The notes beneath the pieces are model-generated. The model was not told the origin of the DNA. It saw only the letters and a program-made list of their open reading frames with translations, and ran no database searches. A stretch of DNA of 64,000 nt, taken from contig NW_024756623.1 in the NCBI RefSeq assembly GCF_018991925.1, positions 1 through 64,000 of the forward strand. The letters run 5' to 3'. The position numbers and the translations under genes are program-made. Positions 45,830 to 57,400 of this stretch are shown one piece after another (position 1 is the first letter of the stretch; each line of letters opens with the position of its first letter). The stretch is from Homarus americanus (lineage: Eukaryota; Arthropoda; Malacostraca; Decapoda; Nephropidae).

Positions 45830-47440
45830 TGTGAAGGCCGGGCACCTCTTCAGCACCATGACTCGGGGTGTGAGTGGAGTGCACCCCATCAGTGCCCTGA
45901 CCCGGTTTAGGAGGGCCGGGCACCCCATCAGTGCCATGACCCGGGGTGTGAGGGCCCTGCACCCCTTCAGTGACATGACCCGGGTAGTGAGGACCGGTCA
46001 CCCCTTTAGTGACATGAGCCTGGGTGTGAGGGCCGGGGACCCCTCCAGCACTATGACCCGGAGTGTGGGAGCCGGGTCCCCGTTCATTACCATGAACAGG
46101 GGTGTGAGGGCCGGGCACCCCTTCAGTGCCATGAACCGGGGTGTGAGGGCTGGGCACCCTGTCAGTACCATGAAGAGGGGTGTGAAGGCCGGCACCCCTA
46201 CAGAGCTGTGAACCGGGGTGTGAGGGCCGGGCACCCCTTCACATGAAACGGGGTGTGAGGGCCGGGCACCCCTTCAGCACCATGAATCGGGGTGTGAGGG
46301 CCGGGCTCCCCACCCGTGCCATGACCCGGGATGTGAGGGCTTGGCTCCCCTTCAGTGCCATGACCCGGGGACTGAGGCCCGGGCACCCTTTCAGTGACAA
46401 GAACCGGGGTGTGAGGGCCGGGCACCCCTTAAGTGCCATGACACGGGGTGTGAGTGCCAGGCACCCATACAGTGCTTTGATCCAGGGTGTGAGGGCCAGG
46501 CACCTTCACATGACCAGGGGTGTCGGGGTCAGGCACCCTCCAGCACCATGACCGGTGTGTCAGGGCCAGGCTTATCAGTGCCCTGATCCGGGTTGTGAGG
46601 GCCGGGCGCCCTTTCAGTGCCATGAATCGGGGTGTGAGGGCCGGGCACCCCTTCAGCACAATGACCCGGGCTGTGAGGGCGGGGCACCCCTCCAGCACCA
46701 TAGCCCGAGGTGTGAGGGCCGGACACCAATTCAGTGACATGACCCGGGGTGTGACGGCCTGTCTCCCCTTCAGTGACATGACCCGGGATGTGAGGACCGG
46801 GCACCCCTCCAGCACCATGACCCGGGGTGTGAGGGCCGGACACCCATTCAGTGACAAGACCCGGGCTGTGACGAACGGGCAGACCTTCAGTGATATAACC
46901 CGGGGTGTGAGGGCCGGGCACGCGTCCAGCACCATGCCCCAGGGTGTGAGGGCCGGGCACCCCTACAGTGCACCAAACAGGGGTGTGAGGGCCCGGCACC
47001 CCTTCACATGACGCGGGGTGTGATGGTCGGGCACCCCTTCAGTGCCATGAATCGGGGTGTGAGAGCCGGGCACCCCTTCAGCACCATGACCTGGGGTTTT
47101 GGGGCTTGGCTCGATTTCAGTGCCATGAATCGGGGTGTGAGGGCCTGGCTCGATTTCAGTGCCATGAATCGGGGTGTGAGGGCCGGGCACCCCTTCAGTG
47201 CCATGACCCGGGGTGTGAGGCCCGGGCACCCTTTCAGTGACATGACCCGGCTTGTGAGGGCCGGGCACCCTTTCAGCGTCATGAACCGGGGTGTGAGGGC
47301 CGGGCACCCCTTCATATGACCCGGGGTGTGAGGGCCGGGCACCCCTTCAGCACCATTACTCGGGGTGTGAAGGCCGGGCACCCCATCAGTGTCATCAACC
47401 GGGGTGTGAGGGCCGGGCACCATTCATATGACCCGGGTGT
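45830..47440. repeat. Preserved right-family block with R1-R2-R3 order
   Basis: Clean 39- and 35-bp units predominate. R1 (GCACCAAACAGGGG) is near 46969 and R2 (GGGGTTTTGGGG) is at 47093. Two CTCGATTTCAG units follow, and then R3, the CATATGACC units, from about 47310. The TGACGAACGGGCAGACC unit is near 46868, just upstream of R1, as in later copies. A 35-bp CTTCACATGA unit ends the open frame at about 47009. Confidence 0.75.
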
Positions 47441-47520
47441 GCCGGGCACCCCTTCATATGACCCGGGGTGTGAGGGCCGAGCACCCCTTCATATGACCCG
47501 GGGTGTGAGGGCCGGGCACC
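47310..47520. repeat. Local run of 35-bp units carrying CATATG
   Basis: These units lack four bases of the normal unit, so CTTCAGTGACATGACC becomes CTTCATATGACC. In the cleanest pair, CATATG falls at 47455 and 47490, exactly 35 bp apart. Comparable runs, more or less damaged, lie at about 40.66-40.71, 47.73-47.85, 48.20-48.28, 52.83-52.91, 55.81-55.94 and 58.42-58.50 kb. They mark position R3 of the right-family repeat. The left family has CTTCACATGA 35-bp units instead, and usually single ones. Confidence 0.8.
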
Positions 47521-50510
47521 CATACCCGAACCAGGGTGTGAGGGCGGGCATTCACATGACCCGGGGTGTCAGGGCCGGCAACCTCCAGCACCATGACCCG
47601 GGATGTGAGGGCCGAACCCCATCAGTGCCATGAACCAACCGGGGAGGGCCGGGCACCTTCAGTGCCATGAAACGGGGTGTGAGGGCAGGGCACCCATACA
47701 GCGTTATGAACCGGGGTGTGAGGGCCGGGCACCCTTCATATGACCCGGGGTGAGGGCCGGCACCCCTTCATATGACCTGGGGTGTGAGGGCCAGGCCCCT
47801 TTCATATGACCCGGGGTGTGAGGGCTGGGCACCCTTCATATGACCCGGGGTGTGAGGGCCGGGCACCCCTTCAGCACCATGACTCGCAATTCAGTGACAT
47901 GACCCGGGGTGGCTGGTCTCCCCGTGACATGACCAGGGTGAGGGCTGGGCACCTTCAGTGCAATCAGGTGTGAGTGAGCACCCATGACCCGGGGTTTTGG
48001 GGCTTGGGATTCAGGCCATGAATCGGGGTGTGAGGGCCTGGCTCGATTTCAGTGCCATGAATCGGGGTGTGAGGCGGGCACCCCTTCAGTGCCGACCCGG
48101 GGTGTGAGGCCTGGGCACCCTTTTCAGTGACATGACCCGGGGTGTGGGGCCGGGCACCCTTTTCAGTGTCATGACCCGGGGTGTGATTGCCAGGCACCCT
48201 TCATATGACCGGGGTGTGAGGGCGGGCACCCCTCATATGACCCAGGGTGTGGGGCGGGCACCCCTTCATATGACCCGGGGTGTGAGGCCGGGCACCTTCA
48301 GCACCATGACTCGGGTGAAGGCCTGCACCCCATCAGTGCCATCAACCGGGGTGTGAGGGCCGGGCACCTAATCAGTGCCATGACCGGGGTGTTCAGCCTC
48401 CCCTTCAGTGCCATGACGGGGTGTGAGGCCCGGGCACTCAGTGACATGACCCGGGGTGTGAGGCCGGGCACCCTCACAGTGTCATGAACCAGGGTGTGGC
48501 CGGGCACTCCTTAAGTGCCATGACCAGGGTGTGGTGCCGGCACCCAGTGACTTGAACCAGGGTGTGACGGCGGGCACCCCTTCACATGACCCGGGGTGTC
48601 AGGGTCGGGCACCCTCAGCACCATGACCCGGGGTGTGGGGCCGGGCACCCCATCAGTGCCATGAACCGGGGCTGTGATGGCGGACACCCTTAAATGCCAT
48701 GAAACGGGTTGTGAGGGCAGGGCACCCCTACAGTGTTATGAACCGTGGTGTGAGGGCCGGGCACCTTCACGACCAGGGGTGAGGGCCAGGCTTTGGTGCC
48801 CTGACCCGGAGGGTGAGGGCTGGCACCTTTCAGTGCCATGATGGGGGTGTGAGGCCGGGCACCCTTCAGCACACTGACCCGGGGGTGAGGGTGGGGCACC
48901 CCTCCAGCACCATAGCCGAGGTGTGAGGGCCGGACACCAATCAGTGACATGACCCGGGTGTGACGGCTGGTCTCCCTTCAGTGACATGACCCGGGAGGAG
49001 GGCTGGGCACCCCTTCAGTGCCATGAACTGGGGTGTGAGGGCCGGGCACCCCTTCAGCACCATGACCCTGGGTTTTGGGCTTGGCCTGATTTCAGTGGCG
49101 AATCGGGGTGTGAGGGCCTGGCTCGTTTTTGGTGCCATGAATCGGGGTGTGAGGGCTGCACCCCTTCAGTGCCATGACCCGGGTGTGAGGCCTGCACCCT
49201 TTCAGTGACATGACCCGGGGTGAGGGCCGGCACCCCAAGTGTCATGACCTGGGTGTGATTGCCGGCACCCCTTCATATGACCCTGGGTGTGGCCGCACCT
49301 TCAGACCTGCAGGAGGGCCGGCACCCTTCATATGACCCGGGTGAGGGGCTGGGCACCCCAGCACCATGACTGGGGTGGAAGGCCTGCACCCCATCAGTGC
49401 CATCAACCGGGGTGTGAGGGCGGGCACCTAATCAGTGCCATGACCCGGGGTGTGAGGTCCGCCCCTTCAGTGCCATGACCCGGGGTGAGGCCCGTGCACG
49501 CTAATGACATGACCCGGGAGGTGAGGGCTGGGCACCTTCAGTGTCATGAACCAGGGTGAGGCGGGCACTCCTTATGCCATGAAACGGGGTGTGAGTGCCG
49601 GGCACCCATACAGTGCCTTGAACCAGGGTGTGAGGGCTGGCACCCTTCACATGACCCGGGGTGTCAGGGCCGCGCAACCTCCAGCACCATGACCCGGGTG
49701 TGAGGCCGGGAACCCCATCAGTGCCATGAACCAACCGGGGTGTGAGGGCCGGGCACCGCTCAGTGCCATGAAACGGGGTGTGAGGGCAGGGCACCATACA
49801 GCGTTATGAACTGGGGTGTGAGGGCCGGCACCCTTCCACATGACCCTGTGGTGGGGCTGGCACCCTTTTCAGTGCCATGAATCGTGAGGGGCCGGGCACC
49901 ACCAGCACAATGACCCGGGGTGTGAGGGCTGGGCACCCTCCAGCACCATGGCCCGGGTGTGAGGGCCGGTCACCAATCCAGTGACATGAGCCGGGGTGTG
50001 ACGGCTGGCCCCATTCAGTGACATGACCTGTGGAGTGCTGGGCACCCCTTCAATGACATGACCTGGGTGAGGGCCGGGCACCTAATCAGTGCCATGACCC
50101 GGGGTGTGGGGTCCGGCCTCCCCTTCAGTGCCATGACCCGGGGTGTGAGGCCCTGGAACGCTTTCAATGACATGACCCGGGGTGTGAGGGCTGGGCACCC
50201 TTTCAGTGTCATGAACCAGGGTGTGAGGGCCGGGCACTCCTTAAGTGCCATGAAACGGGGTGTGAGTGCCGGGCACCCATACAGTGCCTTGAACCAGCGT
50301 GTTTGGGCCGGGCACCCCTTCACATGACCCGGGGTGTCAGGGCCGCGCAACCCTCCAGCACCATGACCCGGGGTGAGGGTCGAACCCCATTGGCGCTATG
50401 AACCAACCGGTGAGAGGGCCGGCACCTTCAGTGCTGGCGAAACGGGGTGGCGGGCAGGGCACCCACAAGCAGCGTTATGAACCGGGTGTGAGGGCCGGGC
50501 ACCCCTTCAC
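47441..50510. repeat. Ragged right-family zone
   Basis: The R2-R3-R4-R5 order can still be followed twice (R2 near 47991 and 49070, R5 near 49721 and 50391), but units have lost bases and many CpGs read CTGG. Copy spacing here is only about 0.7-1.1 kb, shorter than the 2.6-3.0 kb of later copies, so this stretch holds truncated cassettes. No gene is visible. Confidence 0.7.
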
Positions 50511-52360
50511 ATGACCCTTGGTGTAAGGGCCGGGCACCCTTTCAGTGCCATGAATCGGGGTGTGAGGGCCGGGCACCACTTCAGCACAATGACCCGGGGT
50601 GTGAGGGCCGGGTACCCCTCCAGCACCATGGCCCGGGGTGTGAGGGCCGGTCACCAATTCAGTGACATGAGCCGGGGTGTGACGGCCGGGCTCCCATTCA
50701 GTGACATGACCCGGGGTGTGAGGGCTGGGCACCCCTTCAATGACATGACCCGGGGTGTGAGGGCCAGGCACCATTTCAGTGACATGTCCCAGAGTGTGAG
50801 GGCCGGGCACCCCTCCAGCACCATGACCCTGAGTGTGAGGGCCGCTACCCCTTCAGTACCATGACTCGGGGTGTTGGGGCTTGGCTCGATTTCAGTGCCA
50901 TGAATCGGGGTGTGAAGGCCTGGCCCGATTTCAGTGCCATGAATCGGGGTTTGAGGGCCGAGCACCCCATCAGTGTCATGAACCGGGGTGTGAGGGCCGG
51001 GCACCCCTTCAGTGCCATGAATCGGGGTATGAGGGCCGGGCACCCCTTCAGCACCATGCCACGGGGTGTTGGGGCTTGGCTCGATTTCAGTGCCATAAAT
51101 CGGGGTGTGAAGGCCTGGCTCGATTTCAGTGCCATGAATCGGGGTGTGAGGGCCGAGCACCCCATCAGCACCATGACCCGGGGTGTGAGGGCCGGGTACC
51201 CCTGCAGCACCATGGCCCAGGGTGTGAGTGCCGGACACCTATTCAGTGACAAGACCCGGGCTGTGACGAACGGGCAGACCTTCAGTGATATGACCCGGGG
51301 TGTGAGGGCCGGGCACCCCTTACGTGCCATGAAACGGGTTGTGAGTGCCGGGCACCCCTTAAGTGCCATGAAACGGGGTGTGAGGGCCGGTCACTCCTTC
51401 AGTGACATGACCCGGGGTGTGAGGGCCGGGCACCCCTTTAGGGACATGACCCAGGGCGCTTGGGCCGGGCACCCCTCCAGCACCATGACCCGGAGTGTGA
51501 GGGCCGGGCACCCCTTCAGTGCCATCAACCGGGGTGTGAGGGCCGGGCACCCCTTAAGTGCCAGAGCAGGGTGGTGCCAGGCACCCTTCAGCACCATGGC
51601 CCCGGGGTGTGGGGCCGGGCACCCCTCAGCACCATGCCCCAGGGGTGTGAGGCCTGGCACCCCTTCACATGACCTGGGGTGTGAGGGCCGGGCACCCCTT
51701 CACATGACCCGGGGTGTGAGGGCCGGGCACCCCTGCAGCACCATGACTCGGGGTGTGAGTGCCAGGCGCCCTATTAGTGCCATGACCCGGGTTTGTGAGG
51801 GCCGGGCTCCCCTTCAGTGCCATGACCCGGGGAGTCAGGCCCGGGCACCCTTTCAGTGACATGAACAGGGATGAGAGGGCCGGGCACCCCTTAGTGCCAT
51901 GAAACGGGGTGTGAGTGCCGGGCACCCATACAGTGCTTTGATCCAGGGTGTGAGGGCCGGGCACCCCATCAGTGCCATGAACCGGGGCTGTGATGGCCGG
52001 GCCCCCCTTAAATGCCATGAAACGGGTTGTGAGGGCAGGGCACCCCTACAGTGTTATGAACCGTGGTGTGAGGCCCGGGCACCCCTTCACATGACCCGGT
52101 GTGTCAGGGCCGGGCACCCCATCAGTGCCATGAACCGGGGTGTGAGGGTCGGGCACCCTTTCAGTCCCATGAATCGGGGTGGGAGGGCCGGGCACCCCTT
52201 CAGCACAATGACCCGGGCTGTGAGGGCGGGGCACCCCTCCAGCACCATAGCCCGAGGTGTGAGGGCCGGACACAAATTCAGTGACATGACCCGGGGTGTG
52301 ACGGCCGGTCTCCCCTTCAGTGACATGACCCGGGATGTGAGGGCCGGACACCCCAGCACC
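50511..52360. repeat. Preserved right-family block 2
   Basis: Clean units keep frame for long distances: the + frame 50861-51859 stays open for 332 codons. The block has two nearby copies of a sub-series with TGTTGGGGCTTGGCTCG (about 50871 and 51067) followed by GTGAAGGCCTGGC, about 195 bp (five units) apart. It continues with TGACGAACGGGCAGACC (near 51265) and ACCCAGGGCGCTTGGGCC (near 51448). The latter variant also occurs near 41860, 43405 and 57090. Confidence 0.75.
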
Positions 52361-55300
52361 ATGACCTGGGTGTGAGGGCTGACACCCATTCAGTGACAAG
52401 ACCTGGCTGTGACGAACGGCAGACCTTCAGTGATATAACCCGGGTGTGAGAGGGCCGGCACGCGTCCAGCACCATGCCCCTGGGTGGAGGGCCGGGCACC
52501 CTACAGTGCACCAAACAGGTGGAGGGCCCGGCACCTTCACATGACGCGGGGGGTGGTCGGGCACCCTTCTTCAGTGCCATGAATCGGGGTGTGAGGGCCG
52601 GGCACCCTTCAGCACCATGACCTGGGGTTTTGGGGGCTTGGCTCGATTTCAGTGCCATGAATCGGGGTGTGAGAGCCTGGCTCGATTTCAGTGCCATGAA
52701 CGTGGAGGGCTGGCACCCTTCAGTGCCATGACCCGGGGTGTGAGGCCTGGGCACCCTTTCAGTGACATGACCTGGGGTGAGGGCTGGCACCCTCAGTGTC
52801 ATGACCTGGGGTGTGAGGGCTGGCACCCCTTCATGACCCTGGGTGTGAGGCTGGGCACCTTCATATGACCTGGTGAGGGCTGGGCACCCCTTCCATATGA
52901 CCCGGGTGTGAGGGCTGGGCACCCCTTCAGCACCATGACTGGGGTGTGAAGGCCCTGCACCCCATCAGTGCCATCAACCGGGGTGTGGAGGGCCGGCACC
53001 TAATCAGTGCCATGACCTGGGTGGAGGTCCGGCCTCCCCTTCAGTGGACATGACCCTGGGGTGTGAGGCCCTGGCACGCTTTCCATGACATGACCCGGTA
53101 GAGGGCGGGCACCCTTATGCCATGAAACGGGTGAGTGCCGGGCACCCATACAGTGCCTTGAACCAGGTGGAGGCTGGGCACTTCACATGACCCGGGTGGC
53201 AGGCCGCGCAACCTCCAGCACCATGACCTGGGTGTGAGGCTGGAACCCCATCAGTGCCATGAACCAACCGGGTGTGAGGCTGGGCACCCTTCAGTGCCAT
53301 GAAACGGTGTGAGGCAGGGCACCCATACAGCGTTATGAACCTGGGTGTGAGGGCCAGGCACCCTTCACATGACCCTTGGTGGAGGGCCGGGCACCCTTCA
53401 GTGCCATGAAACGGGGGGAGTGCCGGCACCCTTCAGCATTATGACCTGGGTGAGGGCCGGACACCCATTCAGTGACATGACCCAGGGTGACGGGCAGGAA
53501 CCCCTTCAGTGACATGACCCGGGTGTGAGGGCTGGTCACCATCTCCAGCACCATGCCCCAGGGTGAGGGCTGGCACCCTTCAGTGCCATGAACCTGTTTG
53601 AGGGCCGTCACCTTCAGTGACATGACCTGGTTTGAGGCCGGGCACCTTCTGAAGGCGAACAGGGGTGTGAGGCCGGGCACCCTTTCAGTACCATGAAACG
53701 GGGTGATATCCGGGACCACAGTGTTGTGAACTGGGTGAAAGCCGTGCACCCTTACATGACCCTGGTGTGTGTGGGCTGGCACTTCACATGACCCGTGAGC
53801 TGTGCACCTTACATGACCCGGGGCTGGCACCTCATCACTGGCAGCGAGGCACCCTTCAGCACCATGACTGGGTGTGAGGCCGGGCACCCCATCAGTGCGG
53901 AACCGGGTGAGGGCCGGGCACTTTCAGTGCCATGAAACGGGGTGTGAAGGCTGGCACCCCTGCGTGATAAAACCTGGGTGTGGACTCTGGGCACCATCAC
54001 ATGACCCGGTGAGGGTTGGGCACCCTTCACATGACCCGAGTGAGGCCGGGCACCTCAGCACCATGACTCGGGTGTGAGTGGTGCACCCCATCAGTGCCCT
54101 GACCTGGTTTAGGAGGGCTGGCACCCCATCAGTGCCATGACCTGGGGTGTGAGGGCCCTGCACCCCTTTTCAGTGACATGACCCGGAGTGAGGACCGGTC
54201 ACCCCTTAGTGACATGAGCCTGGGTGTGAGGGGCCGGGGACCCTCCAGCACTATGACCCGAGTGGAGAGCTGGGTCCCTGTTCATACCATGAACAGGGGT
54301 GTGGAGGCCGGGCACCCTTCAGTGCCATGAACCGGGTGTGAGGGCTGGGCACTTTCAGTACCATGAAGGGGTGTGAAGGCCGGCACCCTACAGAGCTGTG
54401 AACTGGGGTGTGAGGCCGGGTACCCCTTCACATGACCTGTGAGGGCTGGGCTCCTTCACATGAAACGGGGTGAGGGCTGGGAACCCCTTCAGCACCATGA
54501 CTGGGTGTGAGGGCTGGCCCCCACCGGTGCCATGACCCGGGTGAGGGCTTGGCTCCCTTCTCAGTGCCATGACCGTGGGAGGAGGCCCGGCACCCTTCAG
54601 TGACAAGAACCGGGGTGTGAGTGCCAGGCACCCATACAGTGCTTTTGATCCAGGGTGTGAGGGCTGGCACCCTTCACATGACCCGGGGTGTCAGGGTCGG
54701 GCACCCTCCAGCACCATGACCCGGTGTGTCAGGGCTGGCACCCCATCAGTGCCATGAACTGGGTGTGAGGGTCGGGCACCCTCAGTCCTATGAACGGGGT
54801 GAGGGCCGGGCACCCTTCAGCACAATGACCCGGGCTGTGAGGGCGGGCACCTCCAGCACCATAGCCCGAGGTGAGGGCCGGACACAATTCAGTGACATGA
54901 CCTGTGACGCTCGGCCCCTTCAGTGACATGACCCGATGAGGACCGGCACCCCTTCAGTGACATGACAAGGGGCGTCAGGGCCGGGCACCTTCAGTGCCAT
55001 GAGCCGGGGGTGGAGGGCCAGGCACTCCTTCAGTGCCATGAAACGGGTGTGAAGGCCGGGAATCCTTACAGTGCTATGAACCGGGTGTGATGGCCGGGCA
55101 CCTTCAGCTCCATGCCCCGTGGTGTGAGCGCTGAACTGCTCAACCCCATGGCCTGGGGGTGTGAGGGCCGGGCACCCCTTTAGGTTCACGACCCGGGGGG
55201 TGAGGGCGTGGTACCGCTTCAGCGACATGACCCGGGGTGTGAGGGCCAGGCACCCTTTAGTGACATGTCCTGGGGTGTGAGGACCGGCACCCTTAGTGAT

Positions 55301-57400
55301 ATGACCTGGGGTGTGAAGGCAGGGCACCCTTCCAGCACCATGACCTGGGGTGAGGGCCGGACACCCATTCAGTGACAAGACCTGGCTGTGACGAACGGGC
55401 AGACCTTTCAGTGATATAACCTGGGTGAGGGCTGGGCACGCGTCCAGCACCATGCCCTGGGGTGTGAGGCCGGGCACCCCTACAGCACCAAACAGGGGTG
55501 TGGAGGGCCTGGCACCCCTTCACATGATGCGGGTGTGATGGTCGGGCACCTTCAGTGCCATGAATCGGGGTGTGAGGGCCGGGCACCCTTCAGCACCATG
55601 ACCTGGGGTTTTGGGGGCTGGCTCGATTTCAGTGCCATGAATCGGGGTGTGAGGGCCTGGCTGATTTCAGTGCCATGAATGGGGTGTGAGGCTGGGCACC
55701 CCTTCAGTGCCATGACCCGGGGTGTAAGGCCTGGGCACCCTTTTCAGTGACATGACCTGGGTGTGAGGGCTGGCACCTTTTAGTGTCATGACCCGGGGTG
55801 GGAGGGCCGGCACCCCTTCATATGACCTGGGGTGAGGGCGGGCACCTTCATATGACCTGTGAGGGCTGGGCACCTTCATATGACCGGGTGGGGCGCACCC
55901 TTCATATGACCTGGGGTGAGGGCCGGCACCCTTCATATGACCCGGGTGGAGGGCGGCACTTTGACCTGGGTGAGGGCTGGCACCCTTCACATGACTGTGT
56001 GAAGGCCCTGCACCCCATCAGTATCAACGGGGGTGAGGCCGGGCACCTAATCAGTGCCATGAACCGGGGTGGAGGTCCGGCCTCCCCTTCAGTGCCAGAC
56101 CCGGGGTGTGAGGCCCACGCTTTCAATGACATGACCCGGGTGTGAGGGCTGGGCACCCTAGTGCCATGAACCAACCGGGGTGAAAGGGCACCTCTTCAGT
56201 GCTATGGAACGGGGGTGTGAGGCACCCATACAGCGTTATAGAATGTGAAAAATGGGCACCCCTTCACATGACCTTGGTATAAGGCCGGCACCTTCAAAGC
56301 CCTGGACCAAGGGGAGGGCTGGGCACCTTTCAGTGCTATGAATCGGGGTGTGAGGGCTGGCACTTCAGCACAATGACTGCAAGAGGGCTGGAACCCTCCA
56401 GCACCATGGCCCGGGTGAGGGCCGGACACCAATTCAGTGACATGAGGGTGTGACGGCTGGTTTCCCATTCAGTGACATGACCCGGTGGCTACACCCTTCA
56501 ATGACATGATCCGTGGAGGGCCAGGCACCCATTCAGTGACATGTCCCGGAGTGTGAGGGCTGGGCACCTCCAGCACCATGACCGAGTGAGGGCTGCCACC
56601 CTTCAGTGCCAAGGAATCGTGGCCTGCCTGATTTCAGTGCAATCAGGGTGAGGCCGACACCCCATCAGTGTCATGAAACCCGGTGTGTGGGCCGCACGCC
56701 CAGCGGCGAATCGGGTATGAGGCTGGGCACCCTTCAGCACCAGCATGCGCGGGGCCTGCCCATGAATCGTGAAGTTTGCCTGGATTTTGTGCTATGAATC
56801 GGGTGAGGCCGAGCACCCCTGGTCAAGCACCATGACCCGGGGAGGAATTGCACTCCTGCAGCACCATGGCCTAGGTGTGAGTGCCGGACACCTATTCAGT
56901 GACAAGACCCGGGCTGTGGACGAACGGGCAGACCTTTCAGTGATGGACCCGGGTGTGAGGGCCGGCACCCCTTATGCTATGAAACGGGTGTGAGTGCCGG
57001 GCACTTTGGCGTTATGAACGGGGTGTGAGGGCTGGTCACTCCTCAGTGACATGACCTGGGGTGTGTGGAGCGGGCACCTTTAGGACATGACCTAGGGTGC
57101 TTGGGGCCGGGCACCTCCAGCACATGACCCGGAGGTGAGGGCTGGCACTCAGTGCCATCACCGGGGTGTGGAGGGCCGGGCACCCCTAAAGTGCCATGAA
57201 CGGGGTGAGTGCCCTTCACACCTCATGCCTGGGTGTGGGGCTGGGCCTCCAGCACTATGCCTAAGGGTGGGAGGGCCTGCACCCTTCACCTGACCTGTGA
57301 GGGCTGAGGCCGGGCACCCCTTCACATGACCCGGGGTGTGAGGGCGGGCACCCCTTCCACATGACCCGGGTGTGAGGTGTCAGGGCTGGGCACCCCTTCA
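52361..57400. repeat. Ragged right-family zone, CTGG-type decay
   Basis: Two R1-R5 cassettes (52.51-53.25 and 55.48-56.16 kb) are recognisable. Units are shortened, and altered CpGs mostly read CTGG on the + strand. The worst stretch is about 56.59-56.80 kb, where units are barely traceable. No open frame exceeds about 185 codons and all follow the repeat. Confidence 0.7.
54950..55330. repeat. Left-family-like island inside the right family
   Basis: Between right-family cassettes lies a series typical of the left half: GGGGCGTCAGGGCC, a GAGCCGGGGG unit, TTACAGTGCTATGAACC, CAGCTCCATGCCCCGTGG, then GTGAGCGCTGAACTGCTCAACCC (compare marker A), CCCCTTTAGGTTCACGACC, and GGTACCGCTTCAGCGACATG. The order matches the left D-A region. 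It suggests exchange between the two families, or an ancestral order shared by both. Confidence 0.55.

Larger units (their letters stand above)
36111..45830. repeat. Ragged array zone, start of the right repeat family
   Basis: From about 36.19 kb the diagnostic units are those of the right half: TTCACATGACGCGGTAGGGATGG, TGTGTTGGGGCTTGG followed by GATTTCAG, and TGACGAACGGGCAG (36497, 39235, 41690 and 45090). Raggedness is severe at 37-40 kb and 42-45 kb. A clean run lies at about 40.60-41.18 kb. G4T4G4 occurs near 40448 and 44138 (the second followed by an extra G). Apart from the scrambled stretch described separately, nothing but degraded units is visible. Confidence 0.7.

Noticed and set aside
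47093..47104. Telomeric repeat of ciliate type
   Set aside because: G4T4G4 occurs once per higher-order cassette, not in tandem, and is surrounded by ordinary 39-bp units.
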